DNA from: Bacillota bacterium
GTDB taxonomy: Bacteria > Bacillota > Dethiobacteria > Dethiobacterales > Dethiobacteraceae
DNA: 39,218 nt
NCBI GenBank assembly: GCA_012800795.1
Contig: JAAZIQ010000041.1
Span: 1 to 39,218, forward strand
Reading direction: 5' to 3'
Positions within the stretch are counted from its first letter, which is position 1. Every line of letters starts with the position of its first letter. Position numbers and translations under genes: made by a program. The notes beneath the pieces are model-generated. The model made no database searches, was not told the origin of the DNA, and saw nothing but the letters and a program-made list of their open reading frames with translations. Of the stretch, positions 32,771 to 39,218 are shown in pieces.

Positions 32771-34219
32771 TTAGGAAATGAAAAATGCCTCCACAGCCTG
32801 TTTATCTGAATAGGGTATATACTGATCACCTATCAGCTGGTATGTTTCATGACCTTTGCCGGCTAAAAGTACTATATCCCCTTTTCTCGCTATGGAAAGC
32901 GCATGGCGCACAGCTTCACGGCGATCGGGCAACACAACGGGCAGCCGCTCCATACCAGTCACAATTTCACGGATGATATCTTCCGGCGCTTCAGAAGCCG
33001 GATTATCAGATGTAACAATTACCACATCGCTATAAGCTTCTGCAATTCTACCCATTAGCGGTCTTTTTGTTTTATCTCTATCACCCGGGCAGCCAAAGAC
33101 AGTAATTAACTTACGATGCGGCAGTGCGTTTAAGGTAGTTAGCACTTTTTCCAAAGCATCAGGCGTATGAGCAAAATCGATAAAAATGCTAAACTCCTGT
33201 TGACAATTAATTGCTTCCAGTCTACCCGGAATTGATTCCAGATTATCGATCCCATCTATAATGGCTTCAGGTGCAATTCCTTCTGCTAAGGCGGCGGCTA
33301 CAGCCGCCAGTGCATTGTAGACATTGTATTCTCCCGGCAAATGCACATTAATTTCAAATTCAAGATTACCATAACGCACAACCACAATGGTTTCCCGTGC
33401 AGCAGTACTGGCGATAAAACCGCGTACCGCAGTATTTTGATGTAAGCCATATGTAAGTACCGGCACATCCAATTCTGCAAGCAGCTTTTGGCCATAGCCG
33501 TCATCTGCATTAATAATGGCAGGAATATGGCCATTTTCTTTTTTTAATAAGCTTTTAAAAAGATAAGCTTTGGCAGTAAAATATTTTTCCATACTTTTAT
33601 GGAAATCCAAATGATCATGGGTTAGGTTGGTAAAAATAGCAGTTTTAAACTCTACGTGTTCCACCCGTTGCCAGCTTAATGAGTGAGAAGAGACTTCCAT
33701 AACTACGTTTTTAATATTTTGTTTTTTTATCTCAGCCAAAGTTTTGTGCAAAACAAAAGCTTCCGGAGTTGTAAGACAGCCGGGCAGGTATTCCTGATCG
33801 ATTAGAATACCGACTGTACCGATTATGGCGGTGGCACAGCCTGCTGCACGATAAATTGATTGCAAAAAATGTGTAGTGGTAGTCTTGCCATTGGTGCCTG
33901 TAACACCTACTACGTGGAGTTTGCGGCTGGGATGGCCAAAAAAACGATCAGAGAGAAAAGACAGCGCATGGCGTGTATTAGTAACATAAACTACCGGCAC
34001 CGCCAGATTCAGTGGCTTGGAAGCCACAACGGCAGCGGCACCTCTCTCCACAGCCTGTCCGGCAAAAAAATGACCATCCTCTTTCATACCTTCTAAACAT
34101 ATATATAATTCTCCCGGAGCTACATAGCGAGAGTCATGAGCTATTCCTTTAATTTCTATATCAAGATTTTTACTTGCTGTTTGATGCGCATAACCTTTTA
34201 ATAGCGTCGCAAGCTTCAT
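32771..34219 (-). CDS. murE: UDP-N-acetylmuramoyl-L-alanyl-D-glutamate--diamino acid ligase (MurE)
   Basis: Adds the third residue (a diamino acid) to the peptidoglycan peptide in the cytoplasm. The 482-residue protein has the Mur ligase P-loop VTGTNGKTTTTHFL, the UDP-binding EVSSHSL, NLTHDHLDFHKSMEKYF, the central DFAHTPDALEKVL and the C-terminal GKGHETYQ. The specificity motif reads DNPA (405-408) instead of DNPR, the form usual for meso-diaminopimelate enzymes; DNPA is the lysine-type form known from Staphylococcus. The incorporated amino acid may therefore be lysine or another diamino acid, not meso-DAP. The ATG at 34219 follows AGAGGTG. It is separate from any dcw cluster genes in this window. 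Confidence 0.95.
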   Translation of the reverse strand: MKLATLLKGYAHQTASKNLDIEIKGIAHDSRYVAPGELYICLEGMKEDGHFFAGQAVERGAAAVVASKPLNLAVPVVYVTNTRHALSFLSDRFFGHPSRKLHVVGVTGTNGKTTTTHFLQSIYRAAGCATAIIGTVGILIDQEYLPGCLTTPEAFVLHKTLAEIKKQNIKNVVMEVSSHSLSWQRVEHVEFKTAIFTNLTHDHLDFHKSMEKYFTAKAYLFKSLLKKENGHIPAIINADDGYGQKLLAELDVPVLTYGLHQNTAVRGFIASTAARETIVVVRYGNLEFEINVHLPGEYNVYNALAAVAAALAEGIAPEAIIDGIDNLESIPGRLEAINCQQEFSIFIDFAHTPDALEKVLTTLNALPHRKLITVFGCPGDRDKTKRPLMGRIAEAYSDVVIVTSDNPASEAPEDIIREIVTGMERLPVVLPDRREAVRHALSIARKGDIVLLAGKGHETYQLIGDQYIPYSDKQAVEAFFIS

Positions 34220-34246
34220 TGCACACCTCTCTGGCTGCTATAGCAG

Positions 34247-34272
34247 TGGACACCGACAAAAGTCGGTGTCCA
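34247..34272. other. 11-bp hairpin between the homocitrate synthase gene and murE
   Basis: A perfect stem TGGACACCGAC/GTCGGTGTCCA (34247-34257 with 34262-34272) with loop AAAA. On the minus strand, the direction of both flanking genes, it is not followed by T; on the plus strand it is (TGTTTTATT), but no plus-strand gene precedes it. It may stabilise the mRNA end or be an imperfect terminator. Confidence 0.5.
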
Positions 34273-34288
34273 TGTTTTATTCAGGTCA

Positions 34289-35455
34289 TTATGCACCTTT
34301 TCTATTATTTTTGCGCAAATAATCCTCATATATGAGTATTAATTCTTTATCAAAAAGAGTTCTTTTTAAATCAACGGCTGCAGCCCTTACTAAAGGTAAA
34401 ATCTCAGCTGCTTCTTGATCAGATAAATTGCGGCCATATTCTTTAAATTTGGCAATGATAGCTGCAGTACCGGAATGTTTGCCAATAACAATTTGGCGCT
34501 GTAAGCCCACTTCTTCAGGTTGAAAAACTTCATAAGTACTGGGATGTTTGATTACTCCATCTGCATGAATGCCCGATTCATGGGCAAACATATTTGTCCC
34601 TACAATGGGGATGTTAACGGGCAATTCACGTCCGGAAGCCAAAGCCACATATTCCGAGATTTCTCGCAGCTCATGCGGTTTTATACCCACATCAATATCA
34701 AATAAATATTTTAAAGCCATGGCCACTTCCGCCAATACAGCATTGCCTGCACGCTCTCCCAAGCCATTAACCGTTACTCCCACCATGGAGGCACCGGCTT
34801 TTACCCCGGCCAAGGAATTGGCTGTGGCCATACCAAAATCGTTGTGGGTATGCATTTCTATATCCATTCCGGTAGCTTCATGCAGCTGCTTAATAAGCTC
34901 ATAAGTTTTAAAGGGTTCTAAAATACCTACAGTGTCACAAAAACGTAAGCGATCAGCACCGCATTCTTTAGCACGCTTTGCAAACTGAATCAAAAAGTCC
35001 ATGCTGGTACGGGAAGCATCTTCGGCATTAACGGAAACATACTTCTGGTGTTTTTTGGCAAATTCAACCGCCTTTGCCATACTGTCCAGAACCCACTGAC
35101 GGCTTTTTTGCAATTTATACTTAATATGAATATCAGAAGTAGAAATGGAAATGGCAACAGCATCGACTCCACAGTCCAATGATTCTTTAATATCATTAAC
35201 ATCAGCCCGGTTCCAAGCCATAATACTGGCATCAAGACCTAAATCGACTATTTCTTTAATAGCCTCTTTTTCATCGCCGCCCATTACCGGAATTCCCACT
35301 TCCAGCTGGTGCACACCTAGAGAATCCAACATTTGAGCAATCCGAAGTTTTTCTTTATTGGAAAAAACGACTCCTGCCGTTTGTTCTCCATCACGCAGTG
35401 TTGTATCGACTAGCATTACTTGTTTTTTGGCTAAGCCATCGAGAAATCTTTTCAC
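34289..35455 (-). CDS. nifV: homocitrate synthase (NifV type)
   Basis: Condenses acetyl-CoA with 2-oxoglutarate to homocitrate. The 388-residue protein begins with DTTLRDGEQTAGVVF (17-31), and GIPVMGGDEKEAI, MHTHNDFGMATANSLAG and HESGIHADG follow; these are the NifV-like forms of the 2-isopropylmalate synthase superfamily, including the HxH metal site. It lacks the C-terminal leucine-regulatory domain of LeuA. Homocitrate serves FeMo-cofactor assembly or the aminoadipate route to lysine. No nif or lysine gene is in the window. Start is GTG at 35455, 8 nt after AAGGAGG. Citramalate or isopropylmalate activity cannot be fully excluded. Confidence 0.87.
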   Translation of the reverse strand: MKRFLDGLAKKQVMLVDTTLRDGEQTAGVVFSNKEKLRIAQMLDSLGVHQLEVGIPVMGGDEKEAIKEIVDLGLDASIMAWNRADVNDIKESLDCGVDAVAISISTSDIHIKYKLQKSRQWVLDSMAKAVEFAKKHQKYVSVNAEDASRTSMDFLIQFAKRAKECGADRLRFCDTVGILEPFKTYELIKQLHEATGMDIEMHTHNDFGMATANSLAGVKAGASMVGVTVNGLGERAGNAVLAEVAMALKYLFDIDVGIKPHELREISEYVALASGRELPVNIPIVGTNMFAHESGIHADGVIKHPSTYEVFQPEEVGLQRQIVIGKHSGTAAIIAKFKEYGRNLSDQEAAEILPLVRAAAVDLKRTLFDKELILIYEDYLRKNNRKGA

Positions 35456-35507
35456 CTCTTTGCCCTCCTTAAACCCTACTATTTATAAAAAGTCGTTTAT
35501 TGCTTCT

Positions 35508-35536
35508 ATTATATAATTAAAAGCGGAAAGTTGCTA
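35508..35536 (-). promoter_or_regulatory. probable promoter of the homocitrate synthase gene
   Basis: On the minus strand a perfect TATAAT (complement of 35508-35513) follows a weak -35 TAGCAA (complement of 35531-35536) by 17 bp. It lies just after the end of proA, so the synthase gene need not depend on the pro operon promoter. Confidence 0.5.
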
Positions 35537-35566
35537 GATCACTTTAAATTTTGCAAATGCCAGATC

Positions 35567-36817
35567 CTAACTACGTATTTGCCCGTTTCCATTTATTATA
35601 TATTTCGTTGAAGTTAAGGCAACCAGCCCCATTGGCCCGCGGGCATGTAATTTCTGCGTTGAAATGCCCATTTCTGCTCCCAAGCCAAACTCAAAGCCAT
35701 CCGTAAAACGGGTAGAGGCATTGACATATACTGCAGCAGCATCGACTTGGGCCTGAAAATCCCTGGCACGCTGATAATGTGTAGTAATAATTGCTTCTGA
35801 ATGCCCAGTGCCATAACGGTTAATGTGAGAAACAGCCTCCGCAAAAGATTTAACCACTTTCACGGCAAGAATTAAATCTAAATACTCAGTAGACCAATCC
35901 TCATCCACAGCAGCTTTTACACGCTCATCATATGCACATGTTTTCTCACATCCGCGCACTTCCACGCCACTGGCGAAAAACTTTTCCAGGATGCGGGGAA
36001 GAAAAGCATCGGCCACTTTCTCATGAACCAGAAGGGTTTCCATGGCGTTACAGACACCGGGGCGGTTTGTTTTAGCATTAAACACAATTCTTTCAGCCAT
36101 TTCCAAGTCTGCACTGGCATCGACGAAGGTATGACAAACTCCTGTGCCCGTTTGAATGACAGGAATGCTGGCATTTTCCGTCACTGTTTTAATTAAATTG
36201 GCTCCTCCCCGGGGGATCAACACATCTAAATATTCATTAAGGCGCATCATTTCCTGTACAGCTGCTCGCTCTGTATCTTCAATCAGACTAATAACACCCG
36301 CCGGTAAGCCCACCTTTTCCAGAGCCTGTTGCAGGCATTTAACTAAGGCAATATTGGAATTAATTGCTTCCGAACTACCGCGTAAAAGCACAGCATTTCC
36401 GGCCTTCAGAGCCAAGGCAGCGGCATCCACTGTAACATTGGGCCGCGCTTCATATATAATGCCTATCACTCCCAGGGGAACACGCACTTGACCGATTTGC
36501 AAACCATTGGGACGTACCCACATTCCAGTTACTTCACCGACAGGATCCGGCAGTGCCGCTATTTGCCGTACTCCCTCCGTCATACCTGCAATGCGCTCGG
36601 GAGACAAAGCTAAACGGTCATAAAAAGCTTTATTATAATCTTTCTTCCTCACAAGGTTATCCAAATCAAGTTTATTGGCCGCCAGTATTTCATCTTGATT
36701 TGCCGTCAATTCATCTGCAATGGCCAGCAGAGCTTCGTTTTTCTTCTCAGTTGTTGCCATGGCCATTTGCACAGAAGCAGCTTTTGCCGCAGCCGCTTTT
36801 TTCATAACTTCACTCAT
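35567..36817 (-). CDS. proA: glutamate-5-semialdehyde dehydrogenase (gamma-glutamyl phosphate reductase)
   Basis: Second step of proline synthesis: reduces glutamyl 5-phosphate with NADPH. The 416-residue protein matches family length (about 417). It shows GVIGIIYEARPNVTVDAAALALKAGNAVLLRGSSEA (117-149), VIQTGTGVCHTFVD, the nucleophile Cys256 in NRPGVCNAMETLL, and the C-terminal RGPMGLVALTSTKYI. I chose ATG 36817 with AAGGTG 6 nt upstream; a GTG at 36826 overlaps that site. It is the last gene of the proC-proB-proA operon, 26 nt after proB. Confidence 0.96.
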   Translation of the reverse strand: MSEVMKKAAAAKAASVQMAMATTEKKNEALLAIADELTANQDEILAANKLDLDNLVRKKDYNKAFYDRLALSPERIAGMTEGVRQIAALPDPVGEVTGMWVRPNGLQIGQVRVPLGVIGIIYEARPNVTVDAAALALKAGNAVLLRGSSEAINSNIALVKCLQQALEKVGLPAGVISLIEDTERAAVQEMMRLNEYLDVLIPRGGANLIKTVTENASIPVIQTGTGVCHTFVDASADLEMAERIVFNAKTNRPGVCNAMETLLVHEKVADAFLPRILEKFFASGVEVRGCEKTCAYDERVKAAVDEDWSTEYLDLILAVKVVKSFAEAVSHINRYGTGHSEAIITTHYQRARDFQAQVDAAAVYVNASTRFTDGFEFGLGAEMGISTQKLHARGPMGLVALTSTKYIINGNGQIRS

Positions 36818-36843
36818 TTTCCTCACCTTCCCATCTCATTAAT

Positions 36844-37971
36844 TTAATTATTAACCACCATATTATTCCTGTGCACTGCCTCCCCGCAGGCCCGCTGCAG
36901 CAAGCCTGCAGCCTCTTCTGTATGGAGACCTTTAATCTGTCTCAATTCCCGCGAATTATAATTAACTAAGCCGCGGGCAATTTCTTTCCCTTCTTGATCT
37001 TCAATGGCCACCGTTTCTCCCTGTTCAAAAGAGCCGTAAACAGCCAAAATTCCACTGGGCAATAAGCTTTTTCCTTCGTATAGTACTGCATGGGCAGCGC
37101 CTTCGTCTATAATAAGTTTTCCGTGCGGAATTTGTCCGTAAGCAATCCAGCGTTTGCGACTCTCCAATGACTTTTCCCGTGCACAAAAGTAAGTACCGAT
37201 ATTTTCGCCTTCCAACAGCCGCTGCAGTACATGAGGTTCTTTCCCATCGGCAATAATCATGGGGACACCGGAATTAACAGCAATTTCTGCCGCCATTAAT
37301 TTGGTGATCATGCCGCCCGTTGCCAGCATTTCATCACTGCCTCCGGCAAGTTTTTTGATCTCAGGCGTTATTTGCTCCACTTTACCAATCAATTGTGCCT
37401 GCGGATCTAATTTGGGATTAGCAGTATATAAGCCGCCAATATCAGTTAATAATACTAATAAATCTGCATCCAGCAGGCTCGCCACCAATGCAGACAAAGT
37501 ATCGTTATCCCCAAACTCTATCTCTTCCACGGCTACGGTATCGTTCTCATTAATAACAGGAATTGCTCCATACTCCAATAGCGCCTGCAGTGTATTGCGG
37601 GAATTTAAGTAACGCTTACGATCATTAAAGTCATCCCTCGTTAGTAAAACTTGTGCTATAACCAAACCATACTCGGAAAAAAGTTTTTCATACATTTGGA
37701 TGAGCAGGCCTTGCCCTACCGCAGCAACGGCCTGTTTTTCCGGAATAGTTTGTGGTTTGCTTTCCAAACCAAGGCGACCAATACCTGCTGCCACGGCACC
37801 TGAAGTAACTAAAATCACTTGATAACCCTGGTTTTTTAAGTCAGCCAACTCCCGCACCAGCTTTTCCATCATACGCAAATTTATTTTTCCACTTGCGTGC
37901 GTTAATGTCCGTGAGCCGACTTTAACAACCACAGTACTGTTCCTTGCAAGAGCCTTCCTATCATAAGTCAC
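36844..37971 (-). CDS. proB: glutamate 5-kinase with PUA domain
   Basis: First step of proline synthesis: phosphorylates glutamate. The 375-residue protein has the amino-acid kinase domain (VVVKVGSRTLTHASGKI, ILVTSGAVAAGIGRLGL, INENDTVAVEEIEFGDND, TDIGGLYTANP, TGGMITKLMAAEIA) and a C-terminal PUA domain from about residue 280 (KLIIDEGAAHAVLYEGKSLLPSGI). The full-length two-domain form is the one normally feedback-inhibited by proline. Start is GTG at 37971, overlapping the proC stop by 11 nt, so the genes are probably translationally coupled. Confidence 0.96.
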   Translation of the reverse strand: MTYDRKALARNSTVVVKVGSRTLTHASGKINLRMMEKLVRELADLKNQGYQVILVTSGAVAAGIGRLGLESKPQTIPEKQAVAAVGQGLLIQMYEKLFSEYGLVIAQVLLTRDDFNDRKRYLNSRNTLQALLEYGAIPVINENDTVAVEEIEFGDNDTLSALVASLLDADLLVLLTDIGGLYTANPKLDPQAQLIGKVEQITPEIKKLAGGSDEMLATGGMITKLMAAEIAVNSGVPMIIADGKEPHVLQRLLEGENIGTYFCAREKSLESRKRWIAYGQIPHGKLIIDEGAAHAVLYEGKSLLPSGILAVYGSFEQGETVAIEDQEGKEIARGLVNYNSRELRQIKGLHTEEAAGLLQRACGEAVHRNNMVVNN

Positions 37972-38770
37972 TTTGTCCCAGCTCCTTTGAGCGTTTTACG
38001 GCTTCCTTAACCGCTTGCTGTACTAAACCGCGAAAATTACCATTTTCCAAAGCAAAAACTGCAGCAGCAGTTGTACCGGCCGGTGAAATCACCTGCTCCC
38101 GTAAAATCGCAGGGTGCTGTCCCGTTTCCTTTACCATTAATGCGGAACCAAGCACAGTTTGTACAGCCAGTTCTTGTGCCAAGGATCTAGGCAGGCCACA
38201 AAGAACGCCACCATCCGCCAAAGCTTCGATCAGTAAATAAACGTAAGCCGGACCGCTGCCGCTGACTCCTGTCACAGCATCTAAAAAACGCTCTGGCACT
38301 ATATGTACTGCGCCTATATTTTTTAACCAAGACTCTACCAATGTCAAGTCCGTTTTATGTACATAATTACCGGTCGAAACAGCCATTGCCCCTTCACCAA
38401 TTAAACATGGTGTATTGGGCATAACGCGTATTACACCGACTTCATGAATGAAGTTGTGTTCAAATTCACTAATGGTTACACCAGCTACCACTGAGACAAT
38501 AAGCTGACCCGGCTTTAGTAGCGGTGCAAGCTGTGCCAATAAATCTTTTATATCCTGTGGTTTCACAGCGATAAAAATAATTTTTGCTGACCTTGCAATT
38601 TCCTCTACCTTACTGCTGGTGACGCCACATTTATAAGCAACTTGCTGCAGCCTGACGGAATCGGTATCAGACACCAAGATTTTTTCCGGATTCAGGCCAC
38701 CGGCCAGCAGACCCTTTAATAAGGCTCCGCCCATTGCCCCTACACCAATTATTCCGATTTGCTCAGACAT
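37961..38770 (-). CDS. proC: pyrroline-5-carboxylate reductase
   Basis: Last step of proline synthesis. The 269-residue protein has the N-terminal dinucleotide fold IGVGAMGGALLKGLLAGG (9-26), VMPNTPCLIGEGAMAV, and the proline-binding region GVSGSGPAYVYLLIEALADGGVLCGLPR, then SPAGTTAAAVFALE near the end. Length fits the family. The ATG at 38770 follows GGGGGTGG. It leads the proC-proB-proA operon, so all three proline genes are together and driven by the promoter at 38808-38836. No T-box or riboswitch precedes it. Confidence 0.96.
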   Translation of the reverse strand: MSEQIGIIGVGAMGGALLKGLLAGGLNPEKILVSDTDSVRLQQVAYKCGVTSSKVEEIARSAKIIFIAVKPQDIKDLLAQLAPLLKPGQLIVSVVAGVTISEFEHNFIHEVGVIRVMPNTPCLIGEGAMAVSTGNYVHKTDLTLVESWLKNIGAVHIVPERFLDAVTGVSGSGPAYVYLLIEALADGGVLCGLPRSLAQELAVQTVLGSALMVKETGQHPAILREQVISPAGTTAAAVFALENGNFRGLVQQAVKEAVKRSKELGQSDL

Positions 38771-38807
38771 AGCCCACCCCCGTCACCAAGAAGAAATTTT
38801 TCTTTTT

Positions 38808-38836
38808 ATTGTATACCAGCCGTCCAGGCTTTTCAA
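38808..38836 (-). promoter_or_regulatory. sigma-A promoter of the proCBA operon
   Basis: On the minus strand TTGAAA (complement of 38831-38836) and TACAAT (complement of 38808-38813) are spaced by 17 bp, leaving a leader of about 30 nt before proC. Confidence 0.75.
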
Positions 38837-38918
38837 GGAACTACTTGATATAATAAAAAGACAGAAGACTGAAATTAATCCAGCGGTAAAATAAAACCAT
38901 TTCTGCTTCTTTTTACGT

Positions 38919-38947
38919 TTGACAAAACCACTAACATGCGCTAAAAT
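38919..38947 (+). promoter_or_regulatory. sigma-A promoter of tRNA-Trp
   Basis: Perfect TTGACA (38919-38924) and TAAAAT (38942-38947) are spaced by 17 bp, ending 13 bp before the mature 5' end of the tRNA. Confidence 0.8.
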
Positions 38948-38960
38948 ATTCTATGCATGC

Positions 38961-39036
38961 AGGGGAGTAGCTCAATTGGTAGAGTAGCGGTCTCCAAAAC
39001 CGTTGGTTGCGGGTTCGAGTCCTGTCTCCCCTGCCA
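38961..39036 (+). tRNA. trnW: tRNA-Trp (anticodon CCA)
   Basis: A complete 76-nt cloverleaf: acceptor stem AGGGGAG paired with CTCCCCT, D arm GTAGCTCAATTGGTAGAG, anticodon stem GCGGT/ACCGT with loop CTCCAAA (anticodon CCA at 38994-38996), T arm containing GGTTCGAGTCC, discriminator G, and an encoded 3' CCA. In many Firmicutes tRNA-Trp precedes secE-nusG; the window ends before this can be seen. Confidence 0.96.
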
Positions 39037-39066
39037 AATAGATAATAAAATTTTTACTCTGTATTA

Positions 39067-39096
39067 AACCCATTATTATATGGGTTATTTTATTTT
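39067..39096 (+). terminator. intrinsic terminator after tRNA-Trp
   Basis: An AACCCAT/ATGGGTT stem with a 6-nt loop is followed by ATTTTATTTT. The remaining ~120 bases to the window end are AT-rich with no gene visible. Confidence 0.8.
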
Positions 39097-39218
39097 AAAA
39101 GAAAACCGAAAAGCCGCTTGCTGTAATTATGTTTGATGAGTCATTAAATTAGTTGTTTCAGTAAAATTAAATAAAAAATTAGATTTGTTTACATAAGATA
39201 TATTATCGGACGTTAATT

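Noticed and set aside
1-39218. CRISPR array, insertion sequence or prophage
   Set aside because: I saw no regularly spaced repeats, transposase, integrase or phage structural genes on either strand.

Overview
The window looks like chromosomal DNA from an anaerobic, endospore-forming member of the Firmicutes (Clostridia, Peptococcaceae-like). The evidence is an alpha/beta-type small acid-soluble spore protein gene, AddAB instead of RecBCD, Firmicutes-type -35/-10 promoters and AGGAGG ribosome binding sites, a tungsten-type aldehyde oxidoreductase homologue, an ADP-forming acyl-CoA synthetase with its DRTGG partner, and a cobalamin-riboswitch-controlled cobT. Genus is not assignable from sequence alone. 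Base composition is moderate to low in GC and fairly even; the gene at 1016-1660 and the intergenic region around 29760-29980 are visibly more AT-rich. I see no phage, insertion sequence, CRISPR array or rRNA.

Layout. (1) 1-4.8 kb: speD (polyamines), a lysine-rich helix-turn-helix protein of unknown role, a short-form alpha-glucan phosphorylase, a DUF456 membrane protein and a rhomboid protease. (2) 4.9-8.8 kb, minus strand: cobT behind a promoter, a B12 riboswitch and an intrinsic terminator; a sirtuin-like deacetylase; and a two-gene ABC-2 exporter. (3) 8.9-16.0 kb, minus strand: addB-addA, the double-strand-break repair helicase-nuclease. (4) 16.2-22.3 kb: a shortened AOR homologue, then on the plus strand a divergent YchF-like P-loop protein and a two-gene unit of ADP-forming acyl-CoA synthetase plus DRTGG protein. 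(5) 22.4-24.8 kb, minus strand: endonuclease IV, an HD-GYP protein and a SASP gene. (6) 25.0-29.2 kb, plus strand: ABC exporter, group III phosphofructokinase and ThiD with a ThiN-like tail. (7) 29.2-32.7 kb: an apparently frameshifted secreted protein, a 55-codon gene overlapping an ATP-grasp-like gene, an amidohydrolase and a small zinc-ribbon protein. (8) 32.8-38.8 kb, minus strand: murE, a NifV-type homocitrate synthase and the proC-proB-proA proline operon. (9) tRNA-Trp near the right end, with its own promoter and terminator.

Most genes are housekeeping. The most interesting points are: a MurE whose diamino-acid motif reads DNPA instead of the DNPR of meso-DAP enzymes; an AOR homologue that has lost the usual iron-sulfur cysteine cluster; a secreted protein whose signal peptide is separated by one base at a U UUU UUC slippery site; the 55-aa protein plus ATP-grasp pair, which I cannot match to a known system; and a ThiD whose C-terminal ThiN-like domain lacks the usual catalytic motif. 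No clearly new multi-gene defence or biosynthetic system is evident. The small-protein/ATP-grasp pair is the best candidate for something undescribed.
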